This document shows positions 1-6,294 of a DNA stretch of 7,819 nucleotides, in pieces. Below the pieces are notes generated by a model. That model did no database searches and was not told where the DNA came from. It was given only the letters and a program-made list of their open reading frames with translations. The stretch spans positions 1-7,819 of the forward strand of contig JAITSR010000193.1 of NCBI GenBank assembly GCA_031287655.1, read 5' to 3'. A program made the position numbers and the translations under genes. Positions within the stretch are counted from its first letter, which is position 1. The number at the start of each line of letters is the position of its first letter. This stretch comes from Clostridiales bacterium (lineage in GTDB: Bacteria; Bacillota; Clostridia; WRLR01).

Positions 1-273
1 GGCCTGCGGGTCGATTTCAAGCAGCGTGTCGCCCGCGCGCACCGTCTGGCCGACCTTGACGCGCACGGCTTGGACGTCCCCGGAGACGCCGGGGAAGATT
101 TGAAGGTCCGAGCCGCTCACAACGGCGCCGCTCTCCGTAAAAAAGACGTTTGCCTCTTTTGGAGATATGACTGTAACCTTGACTTCGAGCGGCGCGAGCG
201 CGGCGCTTATCCCATACGCGCCGGCCGCAATCACAATCAGCCCTATAATGATCCATCTCACGAGTTTTTTCAT
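1..273 (-). CDS. HlyD/MacA-family membrane fusion (adaptor) protein, N-terminal part
   Basis: Partial gene: the first 91 codons are present and the rest lies beyond the left edge. The protein starts MKKLVRWIIIGLIVIAAG, giving a short positive N-terminus and one membrane anchor or signal helix (about residues 5-25). Residues 29-60 look like the beginning of the barrel region, and residues 62-90 (GVSGDVQAVRVKVGQTVRAG, then DTLLEIDP) match the first half of the biotinyl/lipoyl-like hairpin domain typical of HlyD, MacA and RND adaptor proteins. Such proteins sit outside the membrane, anchored at the N-terminus, and connect with a transporter permease. The start is set by GGGGAG six bases upstream of the ATG. 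It follows the permease gene after 28 bp, so it is almost certainly the last visible member of the same operon. What it exports cannot be told. Confidence 0.85.
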   Translation of the reverse strand, partial: MKKLVRWIIIGLIVIAAGAYGISAALAPLEVKVTVISPKEANVFFTESGAVVSGSDLQIFPGVSGDVQAVRVKVGQTVRAGDTLLEIDPQA

Positions 274-301
274 ACTACGCTCCCCACACGTTTATTTGGC
301 C

Positions 302-2776
302 CTAGTCGCGTTCCTTGAGTACCTCCACGAGCGAAAACCGCCCGATCTGCCGCCGCGCCGCGAGGTTTGACAGAAACACCGAGATCGCGCAGCTGGCCGC
401 CGAATATATGAACGCGACCGGCGGCGTGCCGCTCGGCATCCCGTAGAGGTCGTTGCTGATCGCGGCGGTAAGCGCCTGCCGCATCGCGAGCGTCATCGGG
501 ATACCGACCGCGACCGCGGCCGCGAACAGCACCCAGTGTTCAAATGTGAGCACCTCGGCGGTCTCCGCGGTCGTCATGCCGAGCACGCGCATCGTCGCGA
601 GCTCCCGTTGCCGCTCCGAGAGCGAGATGCTCGAAATATTGTAGATGATCGCAAAGGCGATCAGGATCGCCATCAGCAGGATCATGTAGATCAGCGAGAT
701 GTAAGAGCCCATCAGCGCCCGATAGTTTTCGAGTATGCGCCGCGCGTCGTTCACGGACGCGACGTTTTCCCCGCGGATCAGCGCCTCCTTGACCCGCGCG
801 GATTCGCCCGGTTCCGTCAGCAATACGACGGCGGTCGCAAAGTCGGGCTGCCGAAAAAAATCCGCCAGCGCCGCCGCGTCCATATAACAGCTCGAGGCAA
901 AATTTGTGCCAATCACATTCGATATGCGAACCGGTTTGTCCTCCGGCAGGAGAGGGCTCTTGATCAGCACGGTGTCGCCCCGCGTAAGGCCCATGCTGTC
1001 CGCAAAGTTCTTTGTCAAAATCAAGCCGTCCGTCGGCGGCGCGTACAGGCGGCCCTGATCGTCAATAATACGGAATTGCGCGGAGCCCGCGTTCAGGCCC
1101 GTGAGCGCGATCTGACGGGTTCGGTTCTCATGGACGACCGACACGGGCAGCTCGATGATCGCCTCGGCGTCCCGGACGCCCGGAAGCCCGCGAAACGCGG
1201 AGAGCGCGGCCTCCTTTGCCGCAGGGCCCTTTAGCACCGTCTTGATGTCATAAATCTGGGATTTATTAAATTGGTCGTAGATCATCTGGTCGATCAGCGT
1301 GTTGAAGGAGTATGTGACCGACATGACCGAAAAGCTGATTGCGATGCTAAAGAGGATCAGCGCGCTTTTCAGCTTGTTCCGGCCGATGAATCGGAGCGCC
1401 ATCATACCGCGCTTTGTGAGGATCAGCGGCAGGAACCGAACGCGGTCGGCGAGCGAGCCTGTGATAAAGGCTGGGGCTGAGGGGCGCATCGCGTCGGAAG
1501 GACTCAGCTTTATGATGTTCTTTACGCCGAGCAGGGCCGCCGCGCCGCCCGCCGCGACCGCGAGCCCGATACCGGTGAACAGGTAGCGGAAATTCACCTG
1601 TGTTTCGACGCTCGGGATGTTGAAGTATTCGCTGAACAAATCAAAATACGCGCCGCTCGCCGGAATGCTGAGCAGCGCGCCGAGCAGGCCGCCCGCAAAG
1701 CCCGTAATCAGGCCGTATAGGATATACGCGCTCACGACCTCGCGGTTCGTGTAGCCGAACGCTTTGAACGTGCCGATCTGCGTGCGCTCCTGCTCGACGA
1801 TCCGGCGGAGCATGATGTAGAGGATCGCGGCCGCGACGAACAGGAACAAACCGGACATCGGCGCGGACATCGATGCGATCGAATCCAGCTCCTGCGTGAC
1901 CAGCAGGTTGGAGGGCTGGTCGTCCCTCGAATACAGCGCGGCCAGCCCATAGTTTTTCAGAGCGTCCTCAAGCGGGCTTTTAACGTCGTCAAAGCCGTAG
2001 CCGGACTCGAGCGCAAAAGCGAGGTCTGTAGCCGCGCCCTGCCTGCCCGAGATCGTCTCGAGCGCGCCGCTTTGGACAAACGCGATGTCAAAGGTCATGG
2101 GGTCGGGGAACAGCGAGCCGTCGTTCGGCATCGTATAGATGTATTCCGGGCTCTGCACGGAGCCCTTGACCGTAAAAGCGCGCGCCTGCCCGTAGAGCGC
2201 GATTTCAATCGTGTCGCCCGGCGCGATCCCGCGCGCGGCAAGGAAGGCTTTGCCGATCAGAATGTCGTCGATTTCCGTCAGGCCGCCGCCGTCCGCAAGG
2301 TACATGTTGAGCGCGGAACCGGCCGAGCTTGCGGCCGGCGCCGGGGCGTGGGCGCTCGCGCCGGGCTGCGCTCCCGCCCCGGCGGGAACCGCCGAGGAAG
2401 CCTCCGCGGCGGTTCCCGCGGCAGTCCACGCGGCTTGCGGGTCGACGCCGATCAGCCGCAGCGTGACGATCGTCTCCCGATCCTCCGTCAGCACGCGCCC
2501 GGTCTCGGAGAGCCGTCCCTCGACGCCCGCGACGCCTTCGATCCCGTCGAGCGCGGCAAGACGCGCCTTTGGGATTTCGGAGACCGTCGCAAAAGCGTCC
2601 GCAAAGCGTGTATCCCTGTAAAAGTTGTCAAGCGAGTATTGCAGGCTGTCGCAGACCGTTGTGAGCGCGCAATAGCAGACGATACCGATCGCGATCACGA
2701 ATACACACGCGAAGTAGGATTTTTTGGCCCCCCACATTGAGCGGAGAATTTTCTTCAGCAGCTTGGGCTTTACCAT
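302..2776 (-). CDS. FtsX-family ABC transporter permease, two-repeat type (824 aa)
   Basis: Membrane subunit of an ABC exporter. By eye there are eight hydrophobic segments: about residues 20-42, 304-324, 346-374, 400-420, 469-490, 692-716, 746-766 and 786-806. Two large extracytoplasmic domains fall at 43-303 and 491-691. This is the duplicated FtsX layout (1+3 and 1+3 helices), not the single four-helix MacB unit. Both halves keep the cytoplasmic coupling motif after their second helix: EQERTQIGTFKAFGYT (328-343) and ERQRELATMRVLGMT (721-735). Residues about 115-156 are an Ala/Gly/Pro-rich insertion in the first outer domain. The ATG overlaps the end of the ATPase gene by 7 bases (ATGGTAA), so the two are translationally coupled. 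With the ATPase and adaptor it should form an export or mechanotransmission complex. The substrate is unknown; lipoprotein, peptide or drug export are all possible. Confidence 0.93.
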   Translation of the reverse strand: MVKPKLLKKILRSMWGAKKSYFACVFVIAIGIVCYCALTTVCDSLQYSLDNFYRDTRFADAFATVSEIPKARLAALDGIEGVAGVEGRLSETGRVLTEDRETIVTLRLIGVDPQAAWTAAGTAAEASSAVPAGAGAQPGASAHAPAPAASSAGSALNMYLADGGGLTEIDDILIGKAFLAARGIAPGDTIEIALYGQARAFTVKGSVQSPEYIYTMPNDGSLFPDPMTFDIAFVQSGALETISGRQGAATDLAFALESGYGFDDVKSPLEDALKNYGLAALYSRDDQPSNLLVTQELDSIASMSAPMSGLFLFVAAAILYIMLRRIVEQERTQIGTFKAFGYTNREVVSAYILYGLITGFAGGLLGALLSIPASGAYFDLFSEYFNIPSVETQVNFRYLFTGIGLAVAAGGAAALLGVKNIIKLSPSDAMRPSAPAFITGSLADRVRFLPLILTKRGMMALRFIGRNKLKSALILFSIAISFSVMSVTYSFNTLIDQMIYDQFNKSQIYDIKTVLKGPAAKEAALSAFRGLPGVRDAEAIIELPVSVVHENRTRQIALTGLNAGSAQFRIIDDQGRLYAPPTDGLILTKNFADSMGLTRGDTVLIKSPLLPEDKPVRISNVIGTNFASSCYMDAAALADFFRQPDFATAVVLLTEPGESARVKEALIRGENVASVNDARRILENYRALMGSYISLIYMILLMAILIAFAIIYNISSISLSERQRELATMRVLGMTTAETAEVLTFEHWVLFAAAVAVGIPMTLAMRQALTAAISNDLYGMPSGTPPVAFIYSAASCAISVFLSNLAARRQIGRFSLVEVLKERD
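2309..2434 (-). repeat. Low-complexity Ala/Gly/Pro-rich coding insertion in the permease
   Basis: Codons for residues about 115-156 of the permease are almost only Ala, Gly, Ser, Pro and Thr, for example AGAGAQPGASAHAPAPAASS. The DNA is correspondingly rich in GCC/GCG/GGC codons. It lies in the first extracytoplasmic domain, between a beta-strand-like segment ending RLIGVDPQ and one beginning LNMYLADGGG, so it is probably a disordered surface loop. It keeps the reading frame. Confidence 0.7.
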
Positions 2777-3474
2777 TCGATGTCCTCCGGCGCGGCGGGG
2801 GTCTCGTTTGTCGTGATCCGGTCGATCAGACCGTCGCGGACGTAGAGCGTTTTGTCGGCCATCGCCGCGATCCCCGCATTGTGCGTGATGATTACGACGG
2901 TCTTGCGGTAGTCGGTGTTAAAATCCCGCAGAATTTTCAGCACCGAAATGCCGGTCGAAAAGTCGAGCGCGCCGGTCGGCTCGTCGCACAGCAGAATGTC
3001 CGGGTTCTTTGCGATCGCGCGCGCAATCGCGACGCGCTGCTGCTGGCCGCCGCTCATCTTGGCCGGATAGTGCCCCGCGCGGTCGGAAAGTTCGATTTTT
3101 TCGAGCAGCTCGGAAGCAGGGATCGGGTTCTGCGACAGCTCGGACGCGAGTTCGATGTTCTCCTTTGCGGTCAGGTTTGGGATCAGGTTGTAAAATTGAA
3201 AGACAAAGCCGATCGAGTTGCGCCGGTAGAGCGTCAGGCGCTTTTCGTCCGCCGTGTGGATCGGCGTGTCCTTATAGTAGATTTCGCCCGCCGTCGGAAA
3301 GTCGATGCCGCCGACGATGTTCAGGATCGTGCTCTTGCCGGAGCCGCTCGGCCCTAAGATCACGACGAACTCCCCCTCGTCGACCTCAAAGCTCACGCCG
3401 CGCAGCGCCTCGACCGTCACCTCGCCCATGATATATTTTTTTGTCACATTGCGCACGCTCAGGATCGCCGCCAT
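2770..3474 (-). CDS. ABC transporter ATP-binding protein, MacB/LolD class (234 aa)
   Basis: ATPase subunit of the exporter. Every nucleotide-binding motif is intact, numbered from MAAILSVRNVTKKY: Walker A GPSGSGKST (41-49), Q-loop VFQFYNL (Q93), signature SGGQQQR (141-147), Walker B ILLCDEPT (160-167, catalytic E165), D-loop ALD (169-171) and switch His H198. The length (234) and the VFQFYNLIPNLTA segment are typical of the LolD/MacB/FtsE class that pairs with FtsX-type permeases. I chose the ATG at 3474 because the family N-terminus begins there and AAGGAGG lies 12 bases upstream. A longer in-frame ATG at 3528 adds an 18-residue Arg-rich stretch encoded by the tandem repeat and is less likely. 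The gene lies 141 bp after the TetR gene and overlaps the permease start by 7 bases. Confidence 0.95.
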   Translation of the reverse strand: MAAILSVRNVTKKYIMGEVTVEALRGVSFEVDEGEFVVILGPSGSGKSTILNIVGGIDFPTAGEIYYKDTPIHTADEKRLTLYRRNSIGFVFQFYNLIPNLTAKENIELASELSQNPIPASELLEKIELSDRAGHYPAKMSGGQQQRVAIARAIAKNPDILLCDEPTGALDFSTGISVLKILRDFNTDYRKTVVIITHNAGIAAMADKTLYVRDGLIDRITTNETPAAPEDIEW

Positions 3475-3481
3475 AGTTAGC

Positions 3482-3597
3482 CTTCGCCTCCTTGCTCCAA
3501 CGAGCTCCGGCCTGCAACGCCAATCCATGGCGTTACAGCTTCACCTCCTTGCTCCAACGAGCTCCGGTCTGCAACGCCAATCCATGGCGTTACAGCT
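3482..3597 (-). repeat. 57-bp tandem duplication with hairpins in the ATPase leader
   Basis: Two copies with a 57-bp period (about 3482-3540 and 3539-3597) differ at only two bases (3486/3543 and 3511/3568). Each copy contains, in the direction of transcription, an 11-bp stem with one G-U pair and a 5-nt loop (CTGTAACGCCA, loop TGGAT, TGGCGTTGCAG), then a small GCTC/GAGC hairpin, then AAGGAGG. Only the gene-proximal AAGGAGG (3487-3493) is placed for translation of the ATPase. Each unit also encodes a mini-ORF starting MDWRCRPELVGARR, closed by TGA in the distal copy but open in the proximal one. It may be a recent local duplication of a leader segment, or two units of a repeat found elsewhere in the genome; the sequence alone cannot decide. 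Confidence 0.92.
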
Positions 3598-3615
3598 CCG
3601 CCCTTTCGCCCTGTT

Positions 3616-4221
3616 TTATGATTTTTTATCAACGCCCAGCAGCAGAATATGAAAATACTCGTTGGCCTCGTCCAAGAGGGCGTCGATCCGCAGCATGCCG
3701 TCCGGCTCTTTTAGCAGCGCGTGAGCGTATTTCTGCGTCAGGGACCTCGAGACGATCGCGATCAGCTCGATGACCTTTTTCTTGTCGATCCCGTCCGCGG
3801 CCTCAAGGCCGGTAAACACGTCCCAATATACGCGGGCCAGATCATTGTAGAGCGCGGTAATCTCCGCGGAGAGTCTCCTTGGCGTATTGAAGAACGCCTC
3901 GCAAAGAAACAGGTACTCGCGCGGGCGCTCCATCACATAGGCGAGTTTTGCGCGCTCATAGGTGAGGATCGTTTCATAAAAAGTCGAGCCGTTGTGTGTG
4001 CCCGGCTCCGGGAGGGCCTGCATCATCGCGTCCAGAATCCCGCGCAGGATATGGAAAAAGAGCCCGCTTTTGGACTTGAAGTGAAAAAAGAGCAGCCCCT
4101 TTGAGACGCCGGAGTGTTCGCAGATCGCGGCGGTCGACGCCTTTTCGTAACCGTTCTCGCCAAATTCAACGAGCGCGGCTTCCAGCAGCCTGTCGTAGTT
4201 GGATTGCAATGGATTCCTCAT
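3616..4221 (-). CDS. TetR/AcrR-family transcriptional regulator (201 aa)
   Basis: A DNA-binding repressor of typical family length. The N-terminal three-helix domain covers about residues 8-55, with the helix-turn-helix at ASTAAICEHSGVSKGLLFFH (28-47) followed by the characteristic FKSKSGLF segment. The remainder is an all-helical ligand and dimerisation domain with no diagnostic motif, so the inducer is unknown. The gene is first in the operon and is transcribed together with the ABC exporter genes, which it probably represses. A perfect palindrome in its own promoter is the likely binding site. The ATG is preceded by GGGAGG with only a 3-base gap, which is short; no better start is visible. 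The C-terminus is ordinary and I see no frameshift. Confidence 0.93.
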   Translation of the reverse strand: MRNPLQSNYDRLLEAALVEFGENGYEKASTAAICEHSGVSKGLLFFHFKSKSGLFFHILRGILDAMMQALPEPGTHNGSTFYETILTYERAKLAYVMERPREYLFLCEAFFNTPRRLSAEITALYNDLARVYWDVFTGLEAADGIDKKKVIELIAIVSRSLTQKYAHALLKEPDGMLRIDALLDEANEYFHILLLGVDKKS

Positions 4222-4275
4222 TTGCCTCCCTGAAGATGCACGTTTTCCCTGTTTGAATTTCTATCGTTCCCGCTC

Positions 4276-4304
4276 ATTATAGACTGTACTGACCGGTCAG
4301 TCAA
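4276..4304 (-). promoter_or_regulatory. Promoter of the tetR-ABC export operon
   Basis: On the minus strand, TTGACT (4304-4299) and TATAAT (4281-4276) are separated by exactly 17 bp, close to the sigma-70/SigA consensus. Transcription would begin near 4269, leaving a leader of about 48 nt before the TetR start codon. Confidence 0.85.
4288..4301. promoter_or_regulatory. Probable TetR operator (14-bp perfect palindrome)
   Basis: ACTGACCGGTCAGT reads the same on both strands. It covers the last three bases of the -35 box and most of the spacer, where a bound dimer would block RNA polymerase. Size, symmetry and position next to the repressor gene are typical of TetR-family operators. Binding by this particular protein is inference. 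Confidence 0.8.
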
Positions 4305-4505
4305 TATCAAAATGAAAAATATTTATAAAACCGTCGGTCGCCGGCCAATAAAGGTTATGCACAAAAAGAATGGCTGATTTACAGGTTATTCACATAGTTA
4401 TACACATTATCAACAGAAAAACACATGTTTTATTCCTGAAATGTGCATAACCGGGCTGCGTCGGCCCGGCTGCCGCCGTTCACAAACCGTTGCGATTTTT
4501 GCACA
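4303..4505. other. DnaA-box cluster, candidate replication origin (oriC)
   Basis: Matches to the DnaA box TTWTNCACA are TTATGCACA (4355-4363), TTATTCACA (4386-4394), TTATACACA (4398-4406) and TTTTGCACA (4497-4505) on the plus strand, and TTATGCACA on the minus strand (4450-4442). TTATCAACA (4407-4415) is a one-mismatch box abutting the third. An AT-rich tract with only two G/C in 28 nt (4303-4330) lies beside the cluster and could be the unwinding element. The region is noncoding, in the largest gene gap of the window, and genes diverge from it in both directions. This fits an oriC, although dnaA and dnaN are not visible. Alternatives are a secondary DnaA-titrating or reactivating cluster, or DnaA control of flanking promoters. 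I did not find a convincing DnaA-trio. The remaining 4506-4555 holds nothing recognisable. Confidence 0.7.
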
Positions 4506-4555
4506 ATTGTTCGTTTACAAAGAATGACCGCTCGCCCGAATCGCCCGTCTAAGTG

Positions 4556-4584
4556 TTGATTTTTTCCCCTGTTTACGATAACAT
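4556..4584 (+). promoter_or_regulatory. Probable promoter for the rightward hom operon
   Basis: TTGATT (4556-4561) and TAACAT (4579-4584) with a 17-bp spacer, each matching the consensus at four of six positions. It is the best plus-strand candidate between the DnaA-box cluster and the first rightward gene, giving a leader of about 80 nt. Only moderate support. Confidence 0.45.
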
Positions 4585-4674
4585 AGAGCGTGCGGTTCCG
4601 GGGTCGTCCGTACACGGTTGCGGCGCGGCGGTTTCCGGCCCGCGATTAATGATTACGAAAGCGGAAGCGCGGAT

Positions 4675-4848
4675 ATGATAAAGCAGACAAAATGGATCAG
4701 GATTATGGCGCTGATCGTGGCGCTGAGCATGGTGGCCGGAGTTTTGATCGGCCTTTTAGTGCAGTGGCTGTTTATTCTCCCGATCCTTCTGATTGTCGGC
4801 GTGGCTGGTTTTTTGCTGTACCGCCGCTATTGGAAGCGCAGGGGCTGA
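4675..4848 (+). CDS. Small two-helix membrane protein, unknown function (57 aa)
   Basis: I do not recognise a family. The protein begins MIKQTKWIRI, followed by a helix at about residues 10-28 (MALIVALSMVAGVLIGLL) and a second at about 30-48 (WLFILPILLIVGVAGFLL). It ends in the strongly basic tail YRRYWKRRG. The positive ends suggest a hairpin with both termini in the cytoplasm. GGAAG seven bases before the ATG supports this start; an in-frame ATG at 4618 would add a non-hydrophobic 19 residues without a good ribosome binding site. It ends 29 bp before the homoserine dehydrogenase start and shares its direction, so the two are probably cotranscribed. That alone says nothing about function. 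Confidence 0.6.
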   Translation: MIKQTKWIRIMALIVALSMVAGVLIGLLVQWLFILPILLIVGVAGFLLYRRYWKRRG

Positions 4849-4877
4849 CAAAATTCAACGGGATGGGGTTTTTGTAC

Positions 4878-6245
4878 ATGAGTGGGGCAAAAAATACAGA
4901 GGCGGTATCCTGCCGCCCGCAAAACGATACGGAAATCGGCGTCGCGGTCCTAGGCTACGGGGTCGTCGGGAAGGGGGTCGCGAACGCGATCCGCACGAAC
5001 GCGAACGCCGTCTGCAAAAAAACGGGGCTGCGGCTTACGCTGCGCCGCGTTCTGGATTTGTTGGATTTTCCGGACAGCCCGGACGCCGCGCTGATTACGC
5101 ATAAGGTCGGCGATGTGATGGGGGACGCGCGCGTCGGCATCGTCGTTGAAACGATGGGCGGCACGGGGGCCGCGCTGGAGTTTACAAAGATGGCGTTTGC
5201 GAAAAAAAAGCACGTCGTCACGTCGAACAAGGAGCTCGTCGCGGAGCACGGGCCGGAACTGCTCGCGCTCGCATCGGAGCACGGCGTGTCGTACCGCTTC
5301 GAGGCCAGCGTCGGCGGCGGCGTCCCGATCCTCCGCCCGTTGGAGGAGTGCCTCGCCGCAAACGGGATTACCGGGATCACGGGTATTGTAAACGGCACGA
5401 CAAACTACATGCTGACCTATATGAAGGAGCATGGCGCGGATTTTGCGGAAACGCTGCGCGGCGCGCAGGAGAAGGGCTATGCGGAAAAAGACCCGTCGGC
5501 GGATATTGAGGGGCATGACGCGTGCCGCAAGCTCGCGATTCTGTTGTCGGTCGCGGGGGGCGCGTTTGTCGATTGGAAGAAAATTCATACGGAGGGGATC
5601 GCGCGGGTCACGCAGGAGGACATCGGGCGGGCTGCGGATCTGGGCCGCGTCGTCCGGCTGATCGCGTCCGGCAGATTCGCGGAGTGTGGCGTCGTAGAAG
5701 CCCTTGTCGCGCCGATGCTCGTCGACAGGCATAGCCCGCTTGCGTGCGCGGAGGGCGTGAATAACGCGATTATGGTTCACGGCGACCTCGTCGGCGACGT
5801 GATGTTCTATGGGCAGGGCGCGGGCATGACGCCGACGGCGAGCGCGATCCTTGCGGACATTTTAAAAATCGCGGGCGGCCCCGCGCCGGATGTACAAATA
5901 TCGGAGGACGTGCGTTGGGACAGGGCGCGGGAGGCCGTAGTCGCGGACGCGGCGACGCTGGCCTTTCGCTTTTACGCGCGTATCCGCACGGTCGACCGGA
6001 GCGCGTTTACGGAGGCGCTGTTCCGCGAGTTTCCGGATGCCGGTCTGCTCCCGCGGCGTGGAGACGACAACGGGGACGGCGGCAGTGGGGATGACGGCGG
6101 GAACGGTTACGGCGGCGAAGGCGGCGGACACGCGCTCGCCTTTACGGTCGGACCGGTCGCGGGGGGGCTGTTTGCGGAGCGGCTGAACCGCATCATAAAA
6201 AGTGTTCCGGGTACCGAGGCCGGGATCGCGATGCGTTTTTTATAG
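4878..6245 (+). CDS. hom: Homoserine dehydrogenase (455 aa)
   Basis: Catalyses NAD(P)H-dependent reduction of aspartate semialdehyde to homoserine, the branch step to threonine and methionine; cytoplasmic. The Rossmann motif is VAVLGYGVVGKG (22-33). Family hallmarks are TSNKELVAEHG with Lys118, FEASVGGGVPI (141-151), GIVNGTTNYMLT (169-180), and GYAEKDPSADIEGHDACRK (200-218). The last supplies Glu203, Asp214 and Lys218, with the same spacing as Glu208/Asp219/Lys223 of the yeast enzyme; YGQGAGMTPTASAI (311-324) follows. After about residue 360 the protein has a poorly conserved C-terminal regulatory-type domain, broken by a Gly/Asp-rich insert (395-417). The start is uncertain: ATG 4863 would add MGFLY, and neither has a good ribosome binding site. 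The frame is open back to 4692, but that part overlaps the membrane-protein gene and lacks family similarity. Confidence 0.96.
   Translation: MSGAKNTEAVSCRPQNDTEIGVAVLGYGVVGKGVANAIRTNANAVCKKTGLRLTLRRVLDLLDFPDSPDAALITHKVGDVMGDARVGIVVETMGGTGAALEFTKMAFAKKKHVVTSNKELVAEHGPELLALASEHGVSYRFEASVGGGVPILRPLEECLAANGITGITGIVNGTTNYMLTYMKEHGADFAETLRGAQEKGYAEKDPSADIEGHDACRKLAILLSVAGGAFVDWKKIHTEGIARVTQEDIGRAADLGRVVRLIASGRFAECGVVEALVAPMLVDRHSPLACAEGVNNAIMVHGDLVGDVMFYGQGAGMTPTASAILADILKIAGGPAPDVQISEDVRWDRAREAVVADAATLAFRFYARIRTVDRSAFTEALFREFPDAGLLPRRGDDNGDGGSGDDGGNGYGGEGGGHALAFTVGPVAGGLFAERLNRIIKSVPGTEAGIAMRFL
6060..6128 (+). repeat. Low-complexity Gly/Asp-rich coding insertion in hom
   Basis: Codons for about residues 395-417 of homoserine dehydrogenase encode mainly Gly, Asp and Asn (core GDDNGDGGSGDDGGNGYGG). 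The DNA is built from GGC/GAC/GGG-type triplets. It splits the C-terminal domain between segments ending GLLPRR and beginning HALAFTVGP, and keeps the frame. Slippage-type expansion is a likely origin. Confidence 0.7.
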
Positions 6246-6294
6246 AGCGGCCGGGTCGGATTCGTTTTACCAGAAAGGAATGGTCGTAAACATT

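Noticed and set aside
536..1234. Long plus-strand open frame (232 codons) inside the permease gene
   Set aside because: Antisense shadow of a clear FtsX permease; Arg/Asp/His-rich composition with no family pattern.
3475..3528. Longer ATPase start at 3528
   Set aside because: Adds 18 repeat-encoded, Arg-rich residues absent from the family; the proximal AAGGAGG serves the ATG at 3474 better.
4430..4615. Minus-strand open frame of 61 codons in the central gap
   Set aside because: Runs through DnaA boxes and the likely plus-strand promoter, has no ribosome binding site and no protein-like pattern.
4692..4862. Upstream in-frame extension of homoserine dehydrogenase
   Set aside because: Overlaps the membrane-protein gene in another frame and has no family similarity; the Rossmann segment begins only about 20 residues after ATG 4878.
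4950..5780. Minus-strand open frame (276 codons) opposite hom
   Set aside because: Opposite strand of well-conserved homoserine dehydrogenase codons; composition is typical of a GC-rich antisense frame.
6060..6128. Frameshift in hom at the Gly/Asp-rich stretch
   Set aside because: The frame continues through a hydrophobic pattern to a normal end, so it is better read as an in-frame insertion.
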